A DNA stretch of 64,000 nucleotides, taken from NCBI GenBank assembly GCA_030248135.1, contig JASANC010001810.1:150632-214631 (forward strand). Reading direction: 5' to 3'. Shown in pieces: positions 36,359 through 48,900 of the stretch (position 1 is the first letter of the stretch; each line of letters opens with the position of its first letter). The translations under genes were made by a program, and so were the position numbers. The stretch comes from Theristus sp. LFF4_11 (taxonomy: Eukaryota > Nematoda > Chromadorea > Monhysterida > Xyalidae). A model generated the notes under the pieces. That model did not search any database and was not told where the DNA came from. It worked only from the letters and a program-made list of their open reading frames with translations.

Positions 36359-39300
36359 TCATTTCGCATCGGCGACCGCATTCGTCTGCTGCTCCAAAGG
36401 TTGCTCTCCTCCTCCTCCATCGTCGTTGGTCGACTGTTTCACATTATTCACCATTCCGTTCGCTTTCGTCCGATAGTGACGATGCGCCTTACGACGTGTT
36501 TGAGTTGGCCCGCCGCCAGTAGCAGTAGCACTATTGCTAGTCCGCCCCACCGGTCGACGGGTGGAGCGAGCCGACGTCGTCGTCGTCCAATTCGAGCTGC
36601 TTGTTCTTGTCATCGGCTTCGGCGTCGTGTCTGACGAGTTGCCATCTTGGTGTGCCACCATCATTTGCTGGTCACCATTGTCGTCCCTCTTCTCCATCAC
36701 CTCGTCGCCATTACCGCCACTGGTCACTCGTTGGCGTTTCACTGGTGGTGGCGGCGGCGACTCCGAGTGCCGCCCGTTAATCGCCATCGTTGGCGTCTCG
36801 TGGTACGGCGTGTTCGCTGTCCTGTGCTGCTCATCCAGCCCGATCTTCACATCCTCCTTGCGCTCGACTTTCACCGTTGTCGTCTTCTCGTTTCTTTCTT
36901 GTCTTTCCGCCGCCGCTGCTGTCCTCTGTTGTTTCAGAGCGACCTCATCCGTTTCACTCAACTGCAGCAACGTCCGCAGCCGGCGATTCTCGGCCGTGGT
37001 GACGTCCAGTTGCTTCTTGAGGTACACCACCGTCGTCTGTAGCCCCTCCATGTCTTGGTCGAGATCGAGCAGCATGTCATCCACTTCTGCAAAAACCAGA
37101 GAGAACAAACTTTTTTCTTTTATTTTTTTAAATCTGGTTTTTATAAGAGGATTTTTTGTTTTCAAATAAAAATTTCACAAAGACAAACGTTGTTTTGTCA
37201 AACACAAAACGTATCAACAGCGATATTAATAACCGCCAGCAAAAAATACGAAACTTCGTGTGGTAGGGGTAGCCAGCGGTCCTAAACAATGCTAAAGAAT
37301 AAATGACAAAAATATGTGACATGGTATCCTGAAAGTCACGACCCGAGTCTTCAAAATACACTACCTAAAAATGTACTGGCTTCAGGAACCAAGATACCAG
37401 CAAGACAAAAATTATCTTCTTGCATTTCAAACAACTCTGCCGGTAAATAAAAACACAAAAACTTGATCACAAGATAATATTTATGAACATGGGTTATAAA
37501 ACACCAAGAATTTTGTGAAAAAAAAGAAAAATTGGCAAAGAATTATCACAGAGTAAATGGAAGAAACCGCGCACTGTACAAAGCGCCATCAATGACGTTA
37601 ACTTGTGGAAATTTCCGCGCCTTCGATGAATTCAGTGGAAACGATTTTTAATTTCACGAATATTTCGCCGAGCAAACAGCATATTCCTGTGCATTCTGCG
37701 CGTTACAACCGTCGACATCGGACAATTTCAGCAAAGATAAAACTGCGGACTGCGTTGCGTGTTAAACGTAAGTAGCACGACGCACGAGTATTACACCACG
37801 ACGCCGCTTGCAAATACATTTCCAATTGACGTTGCCAATTCTCGAACTCGCGCAGTGGCGGTGGTAAACACAACAGCAAACGACAATCAGAATTACTGTT
37901 AAACAACAGAGACACACAACGAACGACAATGTGTAACGCTTGCCGGTGACCGGTGCACACAGCGAACTGCGTTTGGGGCGCCGAGTGTGCGCCACGAGTT
38001 TGCACGGTTGCTGTCATCCAGCCACAAGCCCGCGTGCGCCCAATTATTGTACCTGATTGTCCCCGTTGCAGTTCTTCGACCTGTTGCGTTTGTACTGCTA
38101 GTTCGCCACGTAGTCGCGCTAGTTTTCCCTGTTCAATCATTCGACCAAGTTCCTCGTTCTCCTGAATCAACGTTCGACAGCGTGCCATCAGACGTTTGCC
38201 GGTGTTGCTAAAAAATTTTTTTGGCTTACTGTGGCATTTGAGCAACATTGGAGGAACCACCAAATTCCGGAGGGTTCCGTGCGTAAATGAAAGGTTTCAG
38301 ACGGCGAGTTTAGCCGTGCAGACTCGAAAAACGACAGCTTCGATTATTTTCCCTGATGGCTGAATAAAACAATCCATTCGAGTTCAGTAGGATCCCCACG
38401 ACCGCCACGAACGAACCTGTCCGGTGTAAATTTCCATGCGTTCAATTCCTGCTGGCTTTGCTCCAAGCGTTGCTTCGTGTCGCGTAGCTCCTGACGCATT
38501 TTTTGAAACATTGCATTCACGACCGGGTCCAGGAGAGCGTGACGCAGTCCACCACCGAGACTCGTGCGCAGCTCTTCCAGTTGACTCTGCGATGTATTGC
38601 GTTTCATTTGGTCTGTTCTCTGTTTCATTCTTGATATTGAACATTGTTACACAAGAATGCATTGAAAAAGGAAAATAACACTGATTCAAAATAGAGCGGG
38701 AATAGCAAAGCGCAGTTTAGAATGAAAAGAAACCAAAAACAATAAAAAAATTAGTTCAGATGGATGATATGAAAAAACAGTGGAATTCAGTTCTTGTCTT
38801 GCAGATTTCTATCTTCCGCAATCAAAACACCTTTGAGCACATAATTCTTTGTTGTTTCGCTTAATGAGTTAAACGAACGATTGATCGCTTTCAACATGAT
38901 AACAGTGAAATCAGACTAGAAAGCACATTTGCGTCATTCACATGCCACCATGCGGTTGAAAGTTGAAATGCGGTGTGTCGTGTGTGAGCGCACTCGCGTT
39001 ACGAGTACGACTGAGTTTTCCGAGAGTCCTACAGTGAAACGGTGAGAAGTCAGAACAGCACTCACAAAGTATTCGTGCACTTCTTGCTCCTTTGTCGCGA
39101 GTCGCATGACGAGTATGTTCTCCCTGCGTTGTGCCTCGGCTTGCACACGTTGCAGTCGCTCATCAGCACTGTCCACCGACTCGACGGTGGCGGCTGCTGC
39201 GGCCGCGGCATCGTGCGGCGACGGCGACAACGGCAGTGAGCTGCTGCTCGTCAACAACGACGACAACGGTGGCGTGCTGTGGCGGTGTTGCTGCGCACGG

Positions 39301-39575
39301 TGGCGAGACGACGACGACGCTTGGTGTGCTGGTGCGCTTGCGTCGACCCTACCCGTCGCCGTCGTGCCGCGTTGTTGGTCGTCTTTGAACGATTTCACTG
39401 TCGTCGTCTCGTGGTGGTGGTGGTGCTGGTGTTGCAAAATCGACGGCGACGACGTTTGCTGAATCATTGAAGGAGACAGATCAGTTGTTGGATTGATCCG
39501 AGTTGTTGTGGTGCCACTGCCGCACGAGCTCGAGCTCTCATGATCAGCAAAATCAATTGTGATCAACTTCATCAT
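36359..39575 (-). CDS. WTAP: WTAP / Fl(2)d, regulatory subunit of the m6A mRNA methyltransferase complex (531 aa)
   Basis: WTAP scaffolds the METTL3-METTL14 N6-adenosine methyltransferase in nuclear speckles and acts in alternative splicing. Coding exons: 39575-39066, 38619-38417, 38207-38053, 37086-36359; phases 0, 2, 1 agree. Diagnostic stretches are RRENILVMRLATKEQE (exon 1), LNAWKFTPDS then TGKRLMARCRTLIQENEELG (exons 2-3), and LDQDMEGLQTTVVYLKKQL (exon 4). These match the family coiled coil nearly residue for residue. The N-terminus is Ser/His/Ala-rich (HHHHH, a seven-Ala tract). The C-terminus is Thr/Lys/Asn-rich and low-complexity, as in the family. At 531 residues it is close to fly Fl(2)d and longer than human WTAP (396). 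The start is uncertain: the frame stays open to a possible acceptor at 39645, so an upstream exon may supply the conserved N-terminal helix, which I do not see here. Confidence 0.9.
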
Positions 39576-39644
39576 AGCTTTTTGTTGACCACACACTGCG
39601 CACTTTCTGTTGACTGAAGAACTGCTCTCCTCCACTCTCCGAAA

Positions 39645-40113
39645 CTGTGAGCCACAAGAAAAATGAGCAATTCAGTGAATGAACGACACTGGTGTCACAC
39701 ATTGAATTTGTGCTTTGCTAAAACGCAAGGCACACACCGATGCTGAAGTTGCCATTATTTATTCGGAATGTTGTATTCGATCCGTCCGCGATCGGGGGCG
39801 GGCGATCCACGAATCCACGCACGCCGCCGATTCAAAACAAATTTTGCTGGGACATTATCGGTGGTCAATCAGTGCCAACAGCAACAAACGATTTATGCAG
39901 TGATTTGTACTTATTATCTGTCATCAATGAGACGGCTGATTTGAGACGCTCGATCCAAATAATTGCCGATTAAAGATAAATGGAATGATTGATTCAATGA
40001 TAACGCACAAAACAAAATTTAGATGAATAGTGAATTTGTCTTCAGTTGTTGCCACGCCCACGCTTACTTACGACGCCACACTAATATACTCAATTCAAGT
40101 CAAAATATATTCA
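39645..40113. other. Region upstream of WTAP
   Basis: I see no convincing exon. It may contain the WTAP promoter and 5' untranslated sequence. An acceptor-like TTTTCTTGTGGCTCACAG (minus strand) ends at 39645. Confidence 0.35.
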
Positions 40114-40828
40114 GGGAGGAGTAAGGTTGTTAAACAAAAATCAAATTTTTTTTTAAAAGTGATTTAAAAAAAACAAAAATGCCGATTTTTTTTAAATTCG
40201 AAAAAAATTTCTCTAATATGCTCTGAAAACCTCAATTTTGGCACAATTTTTCGAAAGTTCAACAAAAATTTTCTTTGATATTACCTCGTAAAACCTTTAG
40301 CAGTCGATTTTGGACCGTTTTACCGACTGATTTCAGGCTTATACAACATCTGCGATGAAGTTTTTGAGCGTCCCAAAGGTTGGCTTACCATTTCCGATGC
40401 AGATAAGCTGACGATTCGCCTCGCAATCTAAATTTGAGCGTCCAAGCTGCTCCGTTTGCAATCGTTACGTTGTCTGGTTGCCGTTTCGTGTCCTGCCGTC
40501 GCGACACATCATCAGATTTGATCGAATTTCAAGCCGGTATGTGTATTTTCACTTGGGCTGGGTACAATAAGTGACGTTTTGGGGGTCAAAACACTAGAAG
40601 AGGCATGGTAACGGTTTGGAAAAGGGGTAATTGAGGTCACCAAAACAAAATCTCCAAAGTTCCGCCATACGGGAGTCATTCCGGGGGCGCTTGCATATCA
40701 TATGTGGTTCTTCGAACTCCCTGATTGATTCAGCACAACTTTGATTTTTGAATTTTTTTTTTTTCAATTTTTCTTTAAAAAAAACAAAAATGACGATTTT
40801 TGTTTTTTTTAACAACCCTAGGGAGGAG
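40114..40828. mobile_element. hAT-like non-autonomous element B2
   Basis: A 699-bp element (40122-40820) with a perfect 8-bp duplication GGGAGGAG on both sides (40114-40121 and 40821-40828). Its ends are the inverted pair (T)AAGGTTGTTAAAC and TTTAACAACCCTA. It is a close relative of B1 at 25761-26497. No transposase. Confidence 0.87.
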
Positions 40829-42984
40829 CCTGGAAATGAAACCAATACAATTGTTATTTGAGCCAGTAATCGAAGAACTGAGCCTAAATCACAGTTTGGC
40901 AAAGTCACAAAAAAGTTGAAGATGGTTGTGGTGGTGGGCAAGGCGAGCAGTCAGCAATTTGGAATTTGGAATTAAGGTTCAAAAAAAGTAAAAATCCAGA
41001 TACTTTTTCAATTAAATTTTTTTTTATTTTAAAATTCCGGAGGAAACTCTGATTTTTTCGTTCAGGTGGATTCGAACCGCGCTGACACGCTGAGTTCGAA
41101 TATGGCACATTTAGAACTAAATGGTAAATAAGGCTGTTTTGGTCGTTAAAATTGTACTCCAGATGGAAAACGCTCCGGTTGTCGTTGTTGGTGGTGGACA
41201 ACGCCGCGCTTCTTCGAGACGACAAATCGGCAACAGCCAAGAGGTGACAAGCAGTTGTCTTCACATTTAAAGCGTAAAAACAAGGTAATTTACTGTTTTT
41301 AGTTCATTAACGAGCTCATGAAACCAACTGCAGCAGCTTTCTATCGGTATCTGGATTTTGCTCGTCGATCTTTGATTTGATCTGAAAGCAGAAATTGTCA
41401 AAACATTCTGCCAAAAACAAAGTTCACACGAAACTCCAGGCAAAAACAATGTCACTTTCTGTGGAAAATGTCTTAAACGCATTTTCTTTCAGATGAAACT
41501 ACAATTTTAATAGCCATTAGCCAAAATTCGTTTTTTAATATTTTTTTCCTTATTTTAAGGGCTAAACCTCCTCAATCGTTGAAGAAAAAGAAAGGAACCT
41601 AAGCAAAAACGCAAAATCAATTTTTAATTGGTTTGTTGTTTCCTGCATAATAAAGGTTAGAATAGGACCTGAAATGATATTTGCTTTTATTTGCTTTTGT
41701 TTTTGCTCAAAATTTATGTACTGATTGATCGAGTAAGTTTTGTTTTTGTATCGCCGGTTTTTGGCCTTATTTCTGGATGGATATGCAGATTTCACGAAAA
41801 AAGCGCTTCCGGTTTTTTATCCCCCAGCACGTCGTACCATCCGTTCTTCTTTCCCTTTTTGCGTTTATTCAGATCAGCATTGAAAATGGTTGATGGATGC
41901 AATATAAAGCCATAACAAATAAGGCTATGGTTATCACGCACACAAAATGCGAAAAGAAGATACAATGAAGGTTGTTTTCGGTTTGCATAATGATCAGGAA
42001 TACAGCCTTCAATCTTCTTGGTTTATCGGTGCATTTTTCTTTCTTCATATCAGCCAATCTGTGGTCGCAGCGCCGGATAGACCTCTGTGTACATGTGGTT
42101 GTCGTCCCCAGTGCATGCGCCATTGGTTGTTTTCTTGGCTGCAGATACAAGAGGCACCGAAAGCAAAGAACAAAGAGTTACGAAGATTTTGGGCGATTGT
42201 CGCCCCGTAGTTTTCGAAGTTTTTGGTGGTGACCAAAGCTGAAGTGTTACGAAAAGAAAACTGACCGGTTCAGTGGCATCTATGGGTGAGAGGTGAGGCA
42301 ATGTGCAAGGGGTCCTGAGGCCCAGAGGACAATCGTTGATCAGCTGCTGTGTTCTGTATGATGCGGAGCCGTCGCGGATGTCGTGAGCTGTAGCAGACGC
42401 CCGTTGCCGTTGAGATGCTTAGAGGGAGTTTGGAGACGCTGTTTTAAAAGGGTTTGGTGGTTGTTTTGGGAAGACCAATTGAGCGTTATTTCTTGAGATG
42501 AACCGATATCGATTATGATGAACGGAACGCAAGAATTTTTGCCATTGAAACGCAAATTATATCAAGAAAGCTAAACAAGTTCAAAAAGTGAATTTCAAAT
42601 CAATCAAACGTGAAAATACAAGTAAAGCATGGCGATACAAGTACAAAAAAACAGTCGTTTGAACCGGCCGAACGTAGCATTGGACAGTAAAGATACTGCA
42701 GGAATCCGTAATATCATCAGAAAACCACCCGAATTCAAAAAGTATATCACACCACAATCAAGAGAAAGAATGAATGTGAACTAACTCAATCAAACCATTT
42801 GGATAAAACAACGGTCGAGCAAGAAAAATGCAAAAGGAATATGACACGAACTCAATAAGTCAATCAAATCACTGGAATGGGTCACCGATAATGCACACAT
42901 AAATATTCAGCTGCAAAATGTAATGTAAATGCAAACCAACACAATGTAAATCACACACATGCGTCATTTGTCGAAAGTCAAAAG
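40829..42984. other. Ambiguous region: possible short minus-strand exons and the 3' part of the LINE
   Basis: The right part, adjacent to the ORF stop at 42985, is probably the LINE 3' UTR; its end could not be placed. Two short minus-strand stretches look protein-like. One is 41381-41316 after a good acceptor (CTGCTTTCAG), reading IKSKIDEQNPDTDRKLLQLV then Ser-stop. The other is 41878-41792, reading KRKKGKKNGWYDVLGDKKPE and ending in a stop. I do not recognise either, and they do not join in a consistent phase. A tRNA-type B-box sequence (GGTTCGAATCC, minus) sits at 41078-41068 without a foldable tRNA around it. Confidence 0.25.
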
Positions 42985-45900
42985 TCATTTGTCGGGAATG
43001 TTCGGCGCTCGAATGTCTACTTTGACTTTGTCAGCGACTTGGAGAAGCACGTCGCTCATTGCGAGGGGCGTCAAATGCACGTCATCGGTCTCAAGTGCCC
43101 CGTTCGCGTTGTAGTTGACTTTGATGATTTCGATGTTCTCGGACTCCCACTCATCCATGAGCGAAGTCATCGCTTGGTTGATGAGTGCCGCAGAGTCACC
43201 GGGCTCCCGAGAGCGGAGGCTGACGATGAAGGCCTTCACGCCAGGACTGATGTCTCGAGCCTGTCGCGCTGCAGCAACGAGATATTCGGCGATCTCTTCT
43301 TCCTTTCCTTGCGATTTTCCACGGTTGACGTCGTTGATGCCGCCCACGATGACGACTGCGCTGCTTGCAATCGGACCGTTCATGTCCTTCACAGCAGCCA
43401 GCAGCGTCGTTGACAGCGCGCCTCTGCGATCGTGGACCGACACTTTGGTCTTGTCGATATCGACGATGCGGTGAACGCGAGACGCGTTACTGTCGCCCAG
43501 GACAGCAATTGGCGGAGTCAGTCGCCCCAGACGGGTCTGGGCCGAGCCTGGAATGAAGTTTAGGTATTTGTCCCCCAGGACGTGTCTCCAATAGATGGAC
43601 TTTGAGTGCTCAATTGTGTCCATGACAATAAACCGGATCAGTTTTGAGATCTGTTTTTGGGGGATATTTAGGGTGCGGAGAGCATCATTGTTCAGGGGGT
43701 CCCATGTGCCCAAGCTACCTACCACTATTGCATCAAGATAGACCTTGTAGCCCCTACGTTCAAACGCGTTGGCCTCTATGAGGTATTTTGTGATCTTGTG
43801 TTGCCGTGCCACCGTGTGCCAGTTGGATTCATTGTGTGCTTTGTACTCAAATGGGCAGGTAACGTCAAGGATCCAGACCTCATCAGTGGCGGGGTTTTTC
43901 ACTACGATGTCAGGGCGGAGACTGCGATTGGCTATTTTGCATTGCTTGTTTACTGAGACTTCGAATGTGGGGTTGTTGAGTTTGATTGCTGAGACAACGC
44001 GATTCTGGATGTCGTCATGTCTTGCAGTGACGGCTGCACCTAGCTGATATTTACAGTGGTTTAATATGTGCTGAAGTGTTTCGTACTTGTCGCCGCAGCG
44101 GCGACAGGCACTGTCTCTGTTCTTAGCGTCAGGTCCACGTGTCAGAGTGTTACATTTTGTGGACAGGAGGTTTAGCCTAGCGCTGTGGATGAATTTGTAG
44201 CCGGCAAAGCTGATGAACTTGCCGTCAGCGGTGAACCGATTGTTTTCTATTTGGTTGACTGCCCCGCGCGCAATTTTCCCTTGGCTTGGCAGCTTCTGCA
44301 GAGCCGTGAAGTGGTAGTTGGTCACGCATTCACGCAGCCAGCGGTAGACGCATTTGCGCTGATTGTCGGTGGCCGTTACATAGCCGAACCGTGGGTGGTC
44401 CAGTGTAACTGAGAGGTTGTCGCCGTTGACTTGGAATTCAATGTGAAATAGCTTTTGCAACGTTCGGACAGCTTTTCGGAAGCGCTTGAACACGTTTTTT
44501 GCGCCTCCGCCGCTGGCGGCCAGCGCTCTGTGAAATGCCCCGTCTGTTTTGGCATTGCAGAATTCGCCGATTTGTTCATCAGTCGGGTCGCCGCGGATCC
44601 ACCGTGCAACTTCGTGGCGCAGAAGGAACCATGCCGTGGACCTAGTGCGACTGTTCTTGGAGCTGAGAAGGCGGAACACATGTGCCACAGTTTGGATTGC
44701 GTAGGCGTCCGCGAATGAGAGCATTCCGAGACCGCCGTTACGATGGTCAGAGAAAATGTAGTGGGGGGTTGAATTGAATGGGAGATTGGTTACCTCTCTG
44801 CAGACGTCCTTTAGGACTTTGTCCAGGTGATTGAGAGCGGTAACTGAGATGTCAGAAGTTCTGGCAGTGTAGCTGAGTCTAGGCTGCAGGAAAACTCGGA
44901 TTGCGTCCAGCTTCTGCCATGGGGCTAGGTCGCACTTACTAATTTTGTCAAGGTCTGAGATGATGTCCGTGAACATTTCGTTTGGTGTTTGGTCGTTTGC
45001 TATGCCAAGGTAGGTACCGAGATAAGTGTACGCTTCCCCTTGGTCTAGTGCTGGTATTTTCCCACCTTGAATCTCGAATTGACAGTTGAGAGCTCTGGAG
45101 CCGAGTGCCGATAGGGTGCCGCATTTCGCTGCATTGAATGCGAGACCCATGTCAGAGGCGACTGAGGAAACTAGTGCAAGGAGCTCTTCTAGGTCACCTG
45201 GATTCGTGGTTATGACAGCTAAATCATCGGCGTATGCTAACACGTTGTGCGTTGAGGGTCCGAGTGTGTAGCCCGCTGTCGGGAAATTTGATTTGATCGT
45301 CCGGATCAGAAATTCAAGAGAGATGTTGAACAGCAGAGGGCTTAGTGGATCTCCCTGTTTGACGCCCGATTCAATTGGCACCGCTTCAGTGATGCAGTCG
45401 CCGCACTGGAACGTTGTTGAGGCCTCGTTGTAGATGTCTGCCACGATTTCAAGAAACTCCGACGGGAAGCCTAGTTTATCAAGCATGTAGAAGATCAGCG
45501 GGTGGGGCACTGAGCCAAATGCGTTTCGTAAGTCCAGCCAGGCGACGTGTAGTTCGTTCACGTCGTTTCTGGCATGGGTGATGATGTTGTCCAAGAGGAA
45601 GACGTTCTCAATGGTGCCCTCGAAGGCCTCGAAACCACTCTGTTCGTGACTCAGAAGCAGGTTGCTGCTGTCAGAGAGCTTCTTTTCGACCGAAAGACGA
45701 CCGACTCGATTGGCAAGGATGGCCGTGTACAGTTTATAAATGGTGCTCATGATAGCAATAGGCCGGAAATTGCGCACGTCGCCCTGGTCGCCTTTTTTAT
45801 GGATCAGGATGGTGTTAGCTGTTTTCCAGGCTGATGGAACTTTTTTGTTGGCTTGGCAGATCTGATAGATGCGGGCTAAGATCACTTCGCATCCCGGTAG

Positions 45901-48900
45901 CTTCTTGAGGTCCGCGTAGGACACTCCGTCAGCTCCCGGCGCGCTGTTCGGCATGCGACGAAGAACGCGTCCGACCTCCGCCGGAGTGATTTCGGCGGCG
46001 ATGCGGTTCTTCTCTTCGTCTGACAGTGACTTGGTTATTGTGGCACAGTTGTCTAGAGCGTGGTAGTCAATAGCGCGTGGGCCCATTTCTTTCTTGAAGT
46101 AGGATGCCACCGCGTCCGGGTCAAGTGTGCATTGAACAGCGCTGTTGCCTAACACTTTCTTGAATGCCTTCTTTTTGTTTCGGTTGTACAGTTTTTGCAG
46201 ATAGCTTTTTGCAGATTGTTTTGCTTTTGTTGGATCAGCCGGTTTGAAGTTCGGCCGAACCGTCTGGGTAGATTTGTCATTTGCATGTCGCAGTGGGGCT
46301 TTTGGCTGACCTGTTTGGTTGGTTTTAGAGGCTAGCGATTCTGTTAGTTCGTGACAGATGTTCTCAAAAGAGCTCCAATCAGCGTTTTCACTCCATTGTT
46401 CAAGTTTGTTTAGCCAGTCTGAGTGTTTAGTCGGCACAGAGCCGGTACGGTCAGTTTTTGTTGTGTTAACGGTTGGTTTGACGTGGCTGTTGTTGTGACT
46501 TTTAGATTTTGGCTGTTTAACTTTGTTCTGGGAGGCTTCGATGGTCTTGATGGCTGATTGGAAGGCCATTTCTTCTAGTCTAGCGAGTCCGTCAGTTGCG
46601 AACTCCGCTTCAAGCAGTCGGCGGTGATTGACTACCGCATCAACACCGAATACGAGTTGCTCCTGCATGACAGCTCTTGAAGCAGTCAGAGCTGCGGCCG
46701 GACCGCAGTTGACAGCATCAGTTTGTTTGAAATAGTTCTCAGGGCATTCAACGACCCTCGGCTTTTTGTTGGATTTAGTCAGATTGGAGCAAATGGCAAG
46801 CAGATCTTTGAGAACGCTTTTAGGTGGAAGTGTACGTGCGCTACTATCGTAGTAGTGTAGAACGTTCGAAGCAACCGAGAGAACTGCAAGCGCCCAGTGG
46901 CTGTTGTAGAAGACTGGAATGTAAGCTGTTGACCAGGCGTTTCGTTCTTCCGGCCAGATTGGAATACTGCGCCACTCTTGGAAATTGCAGGAGGGCTCCT
47001 GATTGCCTGTTTGCCAAACTAGTGCATCAACCGCTATGCTGTCTCGACTGTTGTGGATTGCTGACCGGAGGGCCCGGTTTAGTTCGGTGTCTGACCATTG
47101 TTTTGGGTGCCGGTTGCACCACTGCGTTGGACAACTTGAGGTGTTGGGAGCTTGGCATTTGCTGCTAGCTATTGATGTCTGGTGTGCAGAGAATGATGGT
47201 GCTGCAGTGCTGTTGGTTTGTCGTGTTTGGTCGTTTGTGTTGGATGTACTGCTGGATCTCGCGCGGGAGCGCGTGACCACACCTAGAGGAATGGTTTGGG
47301 CAGAGCTGTAACGTTTTAGCTGTGCGCCTGTTGTTTTTTGTGGTTGCAGTTTACAGTGGGATTTTGTTGAGGTCGAGATTTTGTGGTCTGACAGTTCTGG
47401 CACAGTTTCTAGCCGGCTTCGGAACCGATTTGCATCAGGCGAAGTCGGGATGTGGTCAAGCGGGTGGCTGTTGTTGTTATGCAGCGCACCTTCGAGACTC
47501 GGAGCCTCCTCAGAAAGGGTTGCCCGTGTGTCTTTTGCAGATTCGAAGTTTGCCACAGGGACAGCCGTTGTGCCACTTGATGTGTTTGTAGGCGCCACAG
47601 AGGCATCCTTGGTGTTACTTGGACGGTTTTTGGTTGCCACGGAGGCAGCCTTGGTGTCACTTGGACGGTTTTTGGTTGCCACGGAGGCAACCTTGATGTC
47701 ATTTTGACGGTTTGTGGTTGCCACGGAGGCGACCTTGCTGTCATTTAGTCTGTTAGTGGCTGCCACGGAGGCGGCCTTGGTGACACTTGGACGGTTTGTG
47801 GTTGCCACGGAGGCGACCTTGTTGCCGTTTGGTCTGTTAGTGGCTGCCACGGAGGCAGCCTTGGTGTCACTTGTACAGTTTGTGGTTGCCGCGGAGGCAG
47901 CCTGGTTGTCACTTGTGGCCACGGAGGCCTCTGTTGGGTGTTGCCTCTTACATTTTGATTGTCGGAGATGGCTTGTGAGAGCGATCGATGTTGGAAAGTA
48001 AATGGAGCAGGAGGGACACTGATACCGCACGTGATTGTCGCTTGGAAGCGTTTCAAATTCGAAAACGTGTAAATGTGAATGCGAGATGAGACTCTTGATC
48101 CTACATCTGGTGTTTGGAGCGAAAGAGCAAAAGCGACAGCGGAGTTTGTACTTGGCATTTTGTGGGTCAAAATTGTGTTCACGGATCAGATGTGTGTCAA
48201 TGCTGATCTTGTGCTCATAGTTTGGCATGATGCAATAGCGCCTATCACAGTCAGGGACCGGACACTCAATCTCTTTGGCAAATGGTACTAGAATTGTGAC
48301 ACCTTCGCCCGTAAGCAGGGCTTTTTCCGAAAAAGGAACCTTCTGAATACCACCTCCAAATAACCGACCTGACGGCTGAGTGCCAGCTGCGGTGTTGTTG
48401 CTGCCACCACGGTGCGCCTGTGGACCACGATGAGCGCTGCCACCTCGTTTATGAACACCGCCGTACGACGTACGACGAAGCGACCAGCTGCCGCGAGATT
48501 GGGCGCCGCCCCGCGAATGAACGCCGCCGCCGGTGCCGCCGCGACTGTTGCCGCCCCGGAAGTTGCTGTTGCGTCGATAAAAATTTCCCTGGAATCGGCC
48601 GCGGCCTCCGCCGTTGTAGCCCTGTGTGGCTGGCTGCTGTGATTGCTGGATCGGTTGCGGTGGTTGAGGTGGTGGTTGAGGTGGTGACTGCACGTAGATG
48701 ATCTGCGGCTGTTGTGGAACCGCCTGTTGCTGCTGCTGAGGTTGCGGCATCACAGCAGGGTACGCGAATGGGTACGCCGGTGTGTAGTGCGGCGACGTGA
48801 ACTGCCCATTGAACGGCCACATTGTTGGATTATACGAGAATTGTGAGAAGAGCGAGATTGGATGTCTGTAATAGCAATTGAAATTGTTTTCTATGCCCCT

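Noticed and set aside
36534..37169. 211-codon plus-strand open frame
   Set aside because: Antisense of WTAP exon 4; the minus strand carries the conserved coiled coil with valid splice sites.
39576..39644. Upstream extension of WTAP exon 1 to 39644
   Set aside because: The frame is open but contains no ATG; it would need an upstream exon that I cannot identify, so the model starts at 39575.
41060..41110. tRNA-type B box (GGTTCGAATCC, minus strand)
   Set aside because: Flanking bases do not pair as a T arm or acceptor stem, so no tRNA gene is called.
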